Assembly: GCF_038452265.1 (NCBI RefSeq)
Contig: NZ_CP151842.1
Span: 2,604,001-2,668,000 of the forward strand
Origin: Vibrio diazotrophicus
GTDB taxonomy: Bacteria; Pseudomonadota; Gammaproteobacteria; Enterobacterales; Vibrionaceae
Direction of reading: 5' to 3'
DNA: 64,000 bases
This document shows, piece by piece, positions 45,595 to 54,272 of the stretch (position 1 is the first letter of the stretch; every line of letters starts with the position of its first letter). The notes beneath the pieces were generated by a model, which had not been told where the DNA came from, did not search any database, and saw only the letters and a program-made list of their open reading frames with translations. The translations under genes were made by a program, and so were the position numbers.

Positions 45595-45610
45595 CTGTAT
45601 AAACAGACAG
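45595..45610. promoter_or_regulatory. LexA (SOS) box upstream of yebG
   Basis: CTGT-N8-ACAG with flanking A and T (ACTGT...ACAGT at 45594-45611) matches the LexA consensus. It lies 30 bp before the yebG start. E. coli yebG is a classical SOS gene, which supports the assignment. Confidence 0.85.
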
Positions 45611-45640
45611 TAATTCAAACACCAATTTAGAGGAAGGACC

Positions 45641-45937
45641 ATGGCTGTCATCGTTAAGTACGTGGTGGAACGCAACGGAGAAGAGAAAATGACTTTTACC
45701 TCGAAAGCCGAAGCTGACGCTTATGACAAAATGCTGGATATGGCGGACGAGCTGTTCGAACTAATCGGTAAAAGTGAACTGATTGAAGATGAAGCGAAAA
45801 CCGAAGAACTGGCTATGTTCTTAGCTCAGAACAAAGAAGACGTTTTGATCGCTTTAGGTGCAAAACGCAAACCAACGCCACCGGCAAAGAAACCAAAAGC
45901 AGTGAAAACGGAAGATGCCGTTGACGACGCTGCCTAA
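45641..45937 (+). CDS. yebG: YebG, SOS-regulated DNA damage-inducible protein
   Basis: This 98-residue protein starts MAVIVKYVVERNGEEKMTF, the YebG signature, and ends in a Lys/Pro/Ala-rich, disordered tail. Its molecular function is unknown. A perfect LexA box upstream indicates SOS control, as in E. coli. The ribosome binding site GAGGAAGG is strong. It is monocistronic, with a terminator. Confidence 0.92.
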   Translation: MAVIVKYVVERNGEEKMTFTSKAEADAYDKMLDMADELFELIGKSELIEDEAKTEELAMFLAQNKEDVLIALGAKRKPTPPAKKPKAVKTEDAVDDAA

Positions 45938-45976
45938 GCTTCCCTTGTAAGCTCGGTTGTTTAAGTTTGGTTTGAG

Positions 45977-46002
45977 AACCGCTGCCTAGTCAGCGGTTTT
46001 TT
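45977..46002 (+). terminator. Intrinsic terminator of yebG
   Basis: Stem AACCGCTG-CCTAGT-CAGCGGTT followed by a T-run, 40 bp after the yebG stop codon. Confidence 0.9.
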
Positions 46003-46185
46003 ATTCCATTTAGAGAGATGTATCTCCCAAAAGACAAAAGGTATCGTTCTACGGACTTATTGCTTTTTTACTCTTTTATCACTGAAAAACTCTCTTTATG
46101 ATGACCATCAACAGATTATTAATGCAGCGACTTAGCTCAACAGGTTGTCTGCTATACCTCATTGGAAATAATACGGAGAGCAAAC

Positions 46186-47217
46186 ATGGCGTATTTTGCA
46201 CTTGGCTTTGGTACGGCAACGAAAAACCGTGATGGAAAAATTATCGAAGCATACTTCCCTGCACCGATTCTAAACCCTAGCGATGCATTAGTGGCTGGCG
46301 TAGCAGCTATCGCAGGTTACACAGACGGTAACCAAGCAATTGAAATTTCTGCTGAGCAAAGCGCGCAGCTAGCAAAAGCATTTGCTGACAACGACCAAGC
46401 AGTTAACGCTTCATTTGCAGAAAAAGCGGCTAACTCAGCACAACCACTTGTACTAGTAGTACTCGCCGCAGATGAAAAACCTCAATCTGTATCTGAAGGT
46501 TTTCTGAAACTGCAACTTATTTCAAACCGCCTAGTGAAACCACATGGCACTGTGCTTGATGGTATTTTCGGTCTGCTGCACAACATCGCATGGACCAACG
46601 AAGGTCCGATTGACCTGCCAGAACTGACTGAGCGCCAAATCGAAGCTCGCCTGGCAGGCCGAGCTCTTACTGTCGATTGTGTAGATAAGTTCCCTAAAAT
46701 GGTCGACTACGTGGTTCCAGCGGGTATCCGTATTGCTGATACTTCTCGTGTACGTCTTGGCGCTCACGTGGGTGAAGGTACAACGGTTATGCACGAAGGC
46801 TTCATCAACTTCAACGCGGGTACTACTGGCGTAAGCATGGTTGAAGGCCGTATCTCTGCGGGTGTGCTAGTCGGTAACGGTTCTGACATCGGTGGCGGTG
46901 CATCTATCATGGGTACATTGTCTGGTGGCGGTACTGTGGTTGTTTCTATCGGTGAAAACTCACTACTAGGTGCAAACTCAGGTCTTGGTTTCCCTCTAGG
47001 CGACCGTTGTACTGTTGAGTCAGGTCTTTACGTAACAGCGGGTACCAAAGTACGTATGCTGGATAAAGATGGCAACGAAGTAGAAATCGTAAAAGCGCGT
47101 GATCTTGCTGGCGTATCGGATCTTCTATTCCGTCGTAACTCTCAAACTGGTCAAGTTGAGTGTCTAGCTAACAAGTCAGCGGTTGAACTGAACAGCGAAC
47201 TTCACAGCAACAACTAA
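46186..47217 (+). CDS. dapD: Tetrahydrodipicolinate N-succinyltransferase DapD
   Basis: This 343-residue enzyme converts tetrahydrodipicolinate to N-succinyl-L-2-amino-6-oxopimelate in the lysine and meso-diaminopimelate pathway. The ATG at 46186 has a TACGGAGAG ribosome binding site and gives the family N terminus MAYFALGFGTATK, so the in-frame TTG further upstream is rejected. The C-terminal half shows left-handed beta-helix hexapeptide repeats (RVRLGAHVGEGTTVMHEGF and GSDIGGGASIMG). It is the longer DapD type (343 residues rather than the 274 of E. coli). Confidence 0.94.
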   Translation: MAYFALGFGTATKNRDGKIIEAYFPAPILNPSDALVAGVAAIAGYTDGNQAIEISAEQSAQLAKAFADNDQAVNASFAEKAANSAQPLVLVVLAADEKPQSVSEGFLKLQLISNRLVKPHGTVLDGIFGLLHNIAWTNEGPIDLPELTERQIEARLAGRALTVDCVDKFPKMVDYVVPAGIRIADTSRVRLGAHVGEGTTVMHEGFINFNAGTTGVSMVEGRISAGVLVGNGSDIGGGASIMGTLSGGGTVVVSIGENSLLGANSGLGFPLGDRCTVESGLYVTAGTKVRMLDKDGNEVEIVKARDLAGVSDLLFRRNSQTGQVECLANKSAVELNSELHSNN

Positions 47218-47235
47218 TCTGTTGCTGAGAGATCG

Positions 47236-47261
47236 AAAAAGGCGCATTTAGCGCCTTTTTT
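47236..47261 (+). terminator. Intrinsic terminator of dapD
   Basis: Stem AAAAAGGCGC-ATTTA-GCGCCTTTTT, immediately before the ERIC element. The symmetric A and T flanks could also serve the converging thyA transcript. Confidence 0.9.
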
Positions 47262-47262
47262 A

Positions 47263-47386
47263 ATACCCAAACTACTTGAAGTTGCAGGTAGGCGGCAAGT
47301 GAATGAATCCCCATGAGCATAGATAACTATGTGATTGGGGTGAACGAACGTAGCCAACACCGCTGCAGCTTTAAGTAGGAAGGGGA
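47263..47386. repeat. ERIC (intergenic repeat unit) element
   Basis: About 124 bp match the enterobacterial repetitive intergenic consensus: outer arms TACCCAAACTACTTGAAG at the left and a complementary CTTTAAGTAGG...GGG at the right, an inner GTTGCAGGTAGGCGGCAAG, the central GAATCCCC...GGGGTGA, and CCGCTGCAGC. It lies between the convergent dapD terminator and the thyA 3' end, a typical transcribed-spacer position. ERIC elements are known in Vibrio. Confidence 0.9.
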
Positions 47387-47393
47387 TCGTTAT

Positions 47394-48245
47394 TTAAACC
47401 GAAAACGGATACTGAATTGGGTCATGGAATTCGTAACCCGTCACTTCGAAGTCATCCAAAGTTACCCACGTTTCCAAATCTTCCAGTGATTTAATCTCTG
47501 GATTGATATGGAATTTTGGTGCAGCAAGAGGCTCACGCTTTAACTGAACGTCTCGCATCAAGGCTAATTGGTCTTCATAGATGTGAGCATTCACAATCTT
47601 ATGGAACGCCTGCCCCGGTTTCTTACCGGTAATTTGTGCCATCACAGCGAGGAAGACATAAACCTGAACCATGTTGAAGTTCAGACCAAGCGGGACATCG
47701 CATGAACGTTGTGTACTATTCAGATACAGTGTGTCACCTAGCAAAGAGAAGTGATGACTGTACATACAAGGGCGCAAGCAGCCCATATGGAACTCACCAG
47801 GGTTGTAGAAATTCAAAATTTCACCGCGATCATCCACACCACGAGTTAAGTCATCCACGATTTTCTTAAGCTGGTCAATATGACCGCCATCCGGCTTTGC
47901 CCACGCACGACCTTGGACGCCATAGACTCGTCCCATGTCATCTTCACCTTTACGGTAAGGATTGTTGAGCCAAGCTTCGTTCAGGTTTGCATTGGCATCC
48001 CAAGTTTTAGTGCCTAACTTGCGGAAATCTTCTGCGTTATCATAACCACGGATATAGCCAAGCAGTTCAGCAACAGCGGCTTTCCAGAAACTCTTACGCG
48101 TAGTGACCAGCGGGAACTGATTGTTGGCAACGTCATAAGTTAAGTCAGCATTAATAACGGTAAGACAACGTTTACCAGTGCGTTCATTTTCAATCCAAAC
48201 GCCTTCATCAACGATTCTCTGGCAGAGATCCAAATACTGTTTCAC
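47394..48245 (-). CDS. thyA: Thymidylate synthase
   Basis: This 283-residue enzyme methylates dUMP to dTMP with methylene-tetrahydrofolate. The catalytic Cys is in LRPCMYSH near residue 155, and the substrate-binding QRSCDVPLGLNFNMVQ is complete. The C terminus IQYPFSV is somewhat shorter than the usual PMAV ending. It belongs to the longer ThyA type, versus 264 residues in E. coli. It is the last gene of the rppH-ptsP-tauE-lgt-thyA block, 27 bp after lgt. Confidence 0.95.
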   Translation of the reverse strand: MKQYLDLCQRIVDEGVWIENERTGKRCLTVINADLTYDVANNQFPLVTTRKSFWKAAVAELLGYIRGYDNAEDFRKLGTKTWDANANLNEAWLNNPYRKGEDDMGRVYGVQGRAWAKPDGGHIDQLKKIVDDLTRGVDDRGEILNFYNPGEFHMGCLRPCMYSHHFSLLGDTLYLNSTQRSCDVPLGLNFNMVQVYVFLAVMAQITGKKPGQAFHKIVNAHIYEDQLALMRDVQLKREPLAAPKFHINPEIKSLEDLETWVTLDDFEVTGYEFHDPIQYPFSV

Positions 48246-48272
48246 AAAATACCCTTACTTTGATTTTTTAAC

Positions 48273-49091
48273 TTACTTATTCGCAACGCTGTCTTTGTAT
48301 AGGCCACGCTTGTATGCCCACACCATCATCAGTACACCCAGAATCACCATCGGAAGTGATAGCAACTGACCCATTGAGATAACACCACCTAGCAGAAGGC
48401 CAAGCTGTGCATCGGGTTCACGAACATACTCAACGAGGAAACGGAATGTACCATATCCAGCTAAGAATAACCCTGAAACAGAGCCAAGAGGACGAGGTTT
48501 CTTGATAAACCAGTTAAGGATAAAGAACAGAACCACACCTTCAAGAGCCATCTCATAAAGCTGCGAAGGATGACGAGGTAATGGACCACCATTCGGGAAG
48601 ACAAATGCCCAAGGCACATCAGTTACTCGACCCCAAAGTTCGCTGTTCATAAAGTTACCTAAACGTCCCATACCCAAACCAAAAGGTACAAGTGGGGCAA
48701 CAAAGTCAGCGACGCCAAAGAAGGTACGCCCATTCTTTCGCGCATACCAAATCATGGCTGAGATAACACCGAGCAAGCCGCCATGGAAAGACATACCTCC
48801 AGTCCAAACTTTAAATAGGTAAAGTGGATCGGCTAAGAACATGTCGAAGTTGTAGAACACAACGTAGCCCACACGGCCACCGATAACGACCCCTAAGAAT
48901 CCTGCAAACAATAAATCAGATACTTGCTCACGGTTCCAAACACCATCAGAACGATCTGCACGACGATTGGCAAGCCACATTGCAAACAAGAAACCGACCA
49001 GATACATCATTCCATACCAGCGTATAGAAATAGGGCCAATGGCGACCAGAACGGGGTCAATATTTGGGAACTGAAGATAACCCTGAGACAT
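48273..49091 (-). CDS. lgt: Prolipoprotein diacylglyceryl transferase
   Basis: This 272-residue inner-membrane enzyme with about seven helices attaches diacylglycerol to the lipobox Cys of prolipoproteins. MSFHGGLLGV (catalytic His) near residue 100 and GRLGNFMNSELWGR near residue 140 are the Lgt signatures. The lgt-thyA pair is conserved in enterics. ApbE, MltA and YajG in this window are among its likely substrates. Confidence 0.96.
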   Translation of the reverse strand: MSQGYLQFPNIDPVLVAIGPISIRWYGMMYLVGFLFAMWLANRRADRSDGVWNREQVSDLLFAGFLGVVIGGRVGYVVFYNFDMFLADPLYLFKVWTGGMSFHGGLLGVISAMIWYARKNGRTFFGVADFVAPLVPFGLGMGRLGNFMNSELWGRVTDVPWAFVFPNGGPLPRHPSQLYEMALEGVVLFFILNWFIKKPRPLGSVSGLFLAGYGTFRFLVEYVREPDAQLGLLLGGVISMGQLLSLPMVILGVLMMVWAYKRGLYKDSVANK

Positions 49092-49126
49092 AAAATACGT
49101 TCTCTTCTACTTAATGAAAAAAGGAA

Positions 49127-49921
49127 TTACTGAACCAGCATGGTTACAGCAACAAACATAAGAAATACAGCAAAAATTCGTTTCAGCGATGCCGTTGGGA
49201 GTTGTGTCGATAATTTCGCACCAATACGCGTAGTCATCATTGAAGTTGCCGCGATGGCAACCAAAGCAGGCAAATACACATAGCCCCAGCTGTACTCTGG
49301 CAAATCAACCACCTGATATCCGCTGACAACAAAACCGAGCATACCGGATACCGCGATGCCAAAACCGCACACGGAGGAAGACCCCACCGCTTTTCGCATT
49401 TCCACTCCGTGACGATTTAAAAACGGTACTGAAAGTGAACCGCCACCCACGCCAACAAGGCTAGAGACAATGCCAATTCCACCACCACACAACGCCGTGA
49501 TCACTGCATTCGGCATGGGATGATGAGAGAGAACTTTAATCGAACGAAACATCTGCCAAGCCAGCATCATCACAATGATACTGAACACTTTGGGAAGATA
49601 TTGATTGGGAATCCAATCAGCGACCGTTGCGCCGAAATAGCCGCCAAACAAGACACCCGGCATTAACCATTTCACAGCGAACATATCTACGTTACCGAGC
49701 TTAAGGTGGCTCAGCGCAGAAGAAAATGAAGTAAGAATAATGGTAGCTAAAGAGGTGGCTAATGCCATATGCATTAATATTTCGGAAGAAATGCCCGCCT
49801 TAGGTAACAGAAAAACCAACGCAGGAACAACAACTAAACCACCACCAATTCCCAGTAGACCTGCAAGCACGCCAACAACAGACCCTAACACCAGTAATAG
49901 AGCCAGTAATTCGAAATTCAC
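49127..49921 (-). CDS. TauE/SafE-family sulfite exporter-like membrane protein
   Basis: This 264-residue protein has about eight membrane helices in two related halves: LLGIGGGLVVVPALVFLLP at the N terminus and SLVGVGGGSLSVPFLNRHG in the middle. This is the internal duplication of the TauE/SafE (DUF81) family. The family exports sulfite, organosulfonates or other anions; the substrate here is unknown. It lies 9 bp after ptsP and upstream of lgt in one transcript. Confidence 0.88.
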   Translation of the reverse strand: MNFELLALLLVLGSVVGVLAGLLGIGGGLVVVPALVFLLPKAGISSEILMHMALATSLATIILTSFSSALSHLKLGNVDMFAVKWLMPGVLFGGYFGATVADWIPNQYLPKVFSIIVMMLAWQMFRSIKVLSHHPMPNAVITALCGGGIGIVSSLVGVGGGSLSVPFLNRHGVEMRKAVGSSSVCGFGIAVSGMLGFVVSGYQVVDLPEYSWGYVYLPALVAIAATSMMTTRIGAKLSTQLPTASLKRIFAVFLMFVAVTMLVQ

Positions 49922-49930
49922 ATTTAATTC

Positions 49931-52180
49931 CTATTTCTTGCCAGCGCGGACAAAACCTGCAAGCCCTTGTTCTTCAATATAACCTAGCATCATATTATAA
50001 ATATCTTTGCCGTAAGGCTGCATCAACGCTTTGTCAGCAAGTTCAACTAATTGTGATATTTTTGCATTTCGTACAAGGTATTTGACTTTAGCTACATTGG
50101 AGGTGTTCATACTCAGTGTGGTATAGCCTAAACCGATAAGCAGCATAGAACCTATCGGGTCACCAGCTAATTCCCCACAAACACACACCGGAATATTGTG
50201 TGTGGTACAAATTTGCTGAATTTGCTTAAGCGCCATAACAACAGCCGGATGCATTGATTCATAGACATCAGCAACGCGCGAATTGTTCCGATCTACGGCC
50301 AATAAATATTGAGTCAAATCGTTGGTACCGACTGAAACAAAATCAATTTTATCGGCAATCAGAGGAAGCAGATAGAGCATCGATGGCACTTCCACCATGA
50401 TGCCGATTTCAGGCATCACTATGCTCGGGTCTAACTTCACCGCTTCACTATATGCTTGATGAATCAACTTGAGTGAATCATCTAACTCAGTGGTGCTAGA
50501 AATCATCGGCAGCAAAATACTGAGGTTATTGTGCGCTTTACTGGCGCGCATCATTGCCCTCAATTGGATAAGGAAAATATCAGGATGATCTAAGGTGAAG
50601 CGAATACCGCGCCAGCCAAGGAACGGGTTGTCTTCCTCTATTGGTAGATAAGGAAGCGGCTTATCACCACCGACATCTAATGTACGCATGACTACCCGTT
50701 TATCTGGGTAGGCATTGAGTACACTGCCGTATTGCTGAATTTGCTCTTCTTCTGAAGGAAAGCGGTGTTGCAGCAAAAATGAAAACTCGGTTCGGTATAA
50801 CCCGACACCATCGACCCCTTTATTGATCGCAATATTGGTATCGGCGCTGAGCCCCGAGTTCAACATCAGCTCAATGTGAGAACCATCTTGAGTAATCGCA
50901 GGTTGATCAATGACTTCATTGACCATTTTAGACAGTTCAGTCTCTTCGTTCGCCAACGCTCGATATTCAGAGAGAATCGACTTCGCTGGTGAAATAAAGA
51001 TCTTGCCACTGTAACCATCAACAATGCCGGTTTTGCCGTTGATATCTTTAAGGTTTAAAGACACCCCCATAACGGCGGGAATGCCTAACGCCCGTGACAA
51101 AATAGCCGCGTGCGAGTTAGCTGCCCCTTCAATAGAAACGACGGCTAATAATTTGTCTTTAGGTAACGCAGCCAAAATGGTGGCGGTTAGCTCACGAACA
51201 ACCAAGATGATGGGTTTTTCTAACTGATGTTGTTCTTGCTCTGTATTGTGCAAAAAGAACAATAGACGCTGGCCAAGCTCGCGAATGTCTTGCGCTCTTT
51301 CACGAAGATACACATCTGACATGCGAGCAAACCGGTTGGAATAACTTTCCACCACTTGTCGCAAAGCCCAATCCGCTCTGTCACCTTTTTGAATCTGAGT
51401 TTTCAGATCCTTGCGCAGCATAGGGTCATTCAAAAGGTGAGTAAACAGATCGAAGATCGCCAGTGCTTCTTTGTTAATGTCACTGTCGAGCTTTTTGCGC
51501 ATTTTGCGAAAATCGCCTAATGCACTCTCAATCGCCAGCGCTAACCACTCTTGTTCACGATCGATATCTAACGTCGATGCAGGGTAAACTTCAGAAAGTT
51601 GAGGTTGAGTGTCATCCCACCAAAACTCGCCAATCGCAACCCCAGAAGAGGCCGCAACACCAGAGATGGAATGTTGCTTCTTCTTTGATAGCAACCATTG
51701 TCCCTGAGTTTGAGCGTGCGCGACAATGACCGCAAGCTGAGCTGCTAATGTTACGAGGAAAGAAACTTCCATCTCGCTAAAAGAGCGAGGAGACTTTTGC
51801 TGAACAACCAGTACGCCGAGTACTTGTTTACGGTAAATAATTGGAGTGCCAAGGAAAGAGTGGTAGACCTCTTCCCCTAGTTGTTTGAAGTATTTGAAAT
51901 TTGGGTGCTTAGACGCTTCTGCTAAGTTAATCGGTTCCGCTGAACGTTTGACTAAACCCACCAGACCTTCTTCGAAGCCGATATGAATTTTATCGCCTTT
52001 GAACTTCAAGCCTTGAGTTGCCATCAGTTCTAAACGTTGCATTTCCTCATTAGCAAGATAGACAGTGCAGCACTCTGTTGCCATAGCGCTGCACGTTTGC
52101 TTTACAAAGATATCTAACGCCTGATTGACATTCTCTACCTTTGAAACCTGTTCAACTATCTCCCTTAGCTGAGAAAGCAT
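49931..52180 (-). CDS. ptsP: PtsP, PEP-protein phosphotransferase (enzyme I-Ntr)
   Basis: This 749-residue protein has an N-terminal GAF domain (residues 1-165), then the enzyme I domains. The phospho-His is in GAANSHAAILSRALGIPAV near residue 357. The PEP-binding TIM barrel includes TEFSFLLQHRF and the catalytic Cys in VCVCGELAGDP near residue 665. It starts the nitrogen phosphotransferase relay through NPr and EIIA-Ntr. It follows rppH, with 2 bp between the rppH stop and the ptsP start. Confidence 0.96.
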   Translation of the reverse strand: MLSQLREIVEQVSKVENVNQALDIFVKQTCSAMATECCTVYLANEEMQRLELMATQGLKFKGDKIHIGFEEGLVGLVKRSAEPINLAEASKHPNFKYFKQLGEEVYHSFLGTPIIYRKQVLGVLVVQQKSPRSFSEMEVSFLVTLAAQLAVIVAHAQTQGQWLLSKKKQHSISGVAASSGVAIGEFWWDDTQPQLSEVYPASTLDIDREQEWLALAIESALGDFRKMRKKLDSDINKEALAIFDLFTHLLNDPMLRKDLKTQIQKGDRADWALRQVVESYSNRFARMSDVYLRERAQDIRELGQRLLFFLHNTEQEQHQLEKPIILVVRELTATILAALPKDKLLAVVSIEGAANSHAAILSRALGIPAVMGVSLNLKDINGKTGIVDGYSGKIFISPAKSILSEYRALANEETELSKMVNEVIDQPAITQDGSHIELMLNSGLSADTNIAINKGVDGVGLYRTEFSFLLQHRFPSEEEQIQQYGSVLNAYPDKRVVMRTLDVGGDKPLPYLPIEEDNPFLGWRGIRFTLDHPDIFLIQLRAMMRASKAHNNLSILLPMISSTTELDDSLKLIHQAYSEAVKLDPSIVMPEIGIMVEVPSMLYLLPLIADKIDFVSVGTNDLTQYLLAVDRNNSRVADVYESMHPAVVMALKQIQQICTTHNIPVCVCGELAGDPIGSMLLIGLGYTTLSMNTSNVAKVKYLVRNAKISQLVELADKALMQPYGKDIYNMMLGYIEEQGLAGFVRAGKK

Positions 52181-52182
52181 GT

Positions 52183-52701
52183 CTATCCTCTTCGATTTTT
52201 GCGTTTACCTTTAACTTTCCGCTCTCTAAACGGCATCGCTAATGAAGCAAATTCCTTCATTGCACGACGATATACATCACGCTTAAAAGACACCACTTGT
52301 CTCACTGGGTACCAGTAACTCACCCAGCGCCAACCATCAAATTCAGGGGAACTGCCACGTTGCATGTTAATCTTCGATTCATCACTTTCCAAACGTAGCA
52401 AGAACCATTTCTGTTTTTGTCCAATACAGACAGGTTGAGAATCCCAACGAACTAGGCGCTTTGGTAATTTATATCTTAACCAATGGCGGCTTGTCGCAAT
52501 GATTTTCACATCTTTCTTTGTTAACCCAACCTCTTCGTAAAGCTCTCTGAACAACGCTTGCTCAGGAGTCTCACCTTCATCGATTCCCCCTTGAGGAAAC
52601 TGCCATGAATGTTGTCCGTATCGTTTCGCCCAGAATACCTGACCATGGTTGTTACAAATCACAATACCTACATTGAGTCGGTAACCATCGCCATCTATCA
52701 C
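52183..52701 (-). CDS. rppH: RNA pyrophosphohydrolase
   Basis: This Nudix enzyme removes pyrophosphate from 5'-triphosphate mRNA, which triggers decay. The Nudix box GGIDEGETPEQALFRELYEE, followed by VGL, is complete. An upstream in-frame start exists, but the GTG at 52701 aligns with the E. coli N terminus (IDGDGYRLNVGIVIC) and has an AGAGG ribosome binding site, giving 172 residues. The basic C terminus (RKVKGKRKNRRG) could bind RNA. It is the first gene of the ptsP-tauE-lgt-thyA operon. Confidence 0.94.
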   Translation of the reverse strand: MIDGDGYRLNVGIVICNNHGQVFWAKRYGQHSWQFPQGGIDEGETPEQALFRELYEEVGLTKKDVKIIATSRHWLRYKLPKRLVRWDSQPVCIGQKQKWFLLRLESDESKINMQRGSSPEFDGWRWVSYWYPVRQVVSFKRDVYRRAMKEFASLAMPFRERKVKGKRKNRRG

Positions 52702-53334
52702 TGGCAAACCTCTAGTAAAATCTGTAATTGTTCTGATTTTTCCACATATCCCCAATATGAGCAAACTTACTAGTGTGATTCACACGAGATTTATCGTCGA
52801 CAACCCCTTAATAGAATAGTTTTTAATCAAAAAATAAGTTATCAACAAAAGAGTGGGAGCTAGACCACATTTATTCACGTTTTCTGTGAATAACCATGTG
52901 AAGAAGACAGTGAACTGTGTAAAAAAAACATAAGCCCAATAAATACCTAGCAGACAAATAATATAGAAAAACCAATTTAACCCTTAATAAACATAAAGTT
53001 AAAATTAAATTTCTGATAACCAACTTAAAACAATAGTCATTCTATTTTTTGATCACTTAGGCAGGTTAAAGATCAACCAATATCACTGTTATCCACACTA
53101 CCAAAAAAAAATAGCTGAAAATAACGCCAACATAGTGGTAAATGACTGTACAAACCCCTGTTTATTCATACATGAAGGTATTATTTCATCTGCTTTAATG
53201 TATTTTTTGTGGATAACTTGAAAAAAGATCATAATTTACTCACTATGTTCATTCTGTCACCAAGATCCTTTATCACCATATTTTTGCTACAATCGCCGTT
53301 TTCGTCATCAAATTAGATTATTCAAACTCAGGCT
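52702..53334. other. rppH-mutH intergenic region with clustered DnaA boxes, DARS2-like
   Basis: These 633 bp contain no ORF. Three sites match TTATNCACA perfectly: 52885-52893 (minus), 53089-53097 (plus) and 53208-53216 (minus). Three near matches occur at 52839-52847 (TTATCAACA), 52871-52879 (TTATTCACG) and 53162-53170. Two boxes face each other across 5 bp (52871-52893). Several GATC sites lie near (around 53051, 53071, 53227, 53264). In E. coli the DnaA-reactivating locus DARS2 lies in this same gap (mutH-ygdP, where ygdP is rppH). A weak IHF-like match lies near 52825. Function here is inferred from position and box content. Confidence 0.6.
52774..52786. promoter_or_regulatory. Short palindrome upstream of rppH
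   Basis: GTGTGATTCACAC is a near-perfect palindrome about 75 bp upstream of the rppH start. It could be an operator, but the spacing is too short for a CRP site and I cannot assign a regulator. Confidence 0.3.
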
Positions 53335-54000
53335 ATGAAACCAGAACCGAAAAGCGAACAAGAGCTATTAGAAAGAGCTTGGCAAATAGCTGGAATGAAC
53401 TATCAACAGTTAGCAGATGAAGCCAAGATGATCGTTCCGCCTGATCTTAAAAAAGACAAAGGCTGGGTTGGTCAGTTGCTGGAGTGGCATCTAGGCGCAA
53501 GTGCAGGTAGTAAACCTCAGCAAGACTTTGAAGATCTCGGCATTGAACTGAAAAGTATCCCTATCAGCTACAGTGGCAAACCATTGGAGACAACCTTCGT
53601 TTGCGTTGCTCCCTTAACCGGAGTTCACGGACTCACTTGGGAGAATAGCCATGTGAGAAACAAGTTGTCGCGCGTGCTTTGGATTCCTGTCGAAGGAGAG
53701 CGCGAAATCCCACTAGCAGAGAGACGAGTAGGTTCTCCGCTGATTTGGAGCCCCTCTTTGGAAGAGGAAGCGCAACTTAAAGCGGACTGGGAAGAGTTAA
53801 TGGAATTTATTGTGCTGGGCAATGTTTCGCAAATTACCGCTAAGCACGGAGAAGTACTGCAACTTCGCCCAAAGGCAGCCAACGGCAGAGTGCTAACGGA
53901 AGCATACGGCGCAAATGGAAAGCCAATTCGCACACTTCCACGCGGCTTCTATCTTCGCACCCAATTCACTGCCAAAATTCTACAAAACTACTACGCGTAA
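53335..54000 (+). CDS. mutH: MutH, methyl-directed mismatch repair endonuclease
   Basis: This 221-residue endonuclease nicks the unmethylated strand at hemimethylated GATC sites when activated by MutS and MutL. The restriction-endonuclease-like active site is DLGIELKSIPI, with the Asp-Glu-x-Lys triad, near residues 70-79. The conserved SRVLWIPVEGER segment follows. Its presence implies a Dam-methylating host. It diverges from rppH across the DnaA-box region, as in E. coli. Confidence 0.96.
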   Translation: MKPEPKSEQELLERAWQIAGMNYQQLADEAKMIVPPDLKKDKGWVGQLLEWHLGASAGSKPQQDFEDLGIELKSIPISYSGKPLETTFVCVAPLTGVHGLTWENSHVRNKLSRVLWIPVEGEREIPLAERRVGSPLIWSPSLEEEAQLKADWEELMEFIVLGNVSQITAKHGEVLQLRPKAANGRVLTEAYGANGKPIRTLPRGFYLRTQFTAKILQNYYA

Positions 54001-54272
54001 GATGGGTTCAGCCACACTCTATTATTCGTGTTTTCTGAAGCTTATCTCATTCATAACTGCCATTCCCCTATATGTGAAGAGGCGGCTTGCCTTGTCTGCT
54101 TCTTCCCTATTGAGCTAAGTGATAAATAAAATTCATTTCCGTTTCGACTCGTTATTCGCTTATAGTAAAAATCATCTTATAAAAAGCTGTTTTAAATTCA
54201 GCGCTCTACACCACTCGTCGTGGTGAACAGAGAACAAAAAACAGCGAATCTCGAGTTAAACAAGGAAGTGCT

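Noticed and set aside
52702..52764. Longer RppH start at 52764
   Set aside because: The GTG at 52701 has the ribosome binding site and matches the family N terminus.
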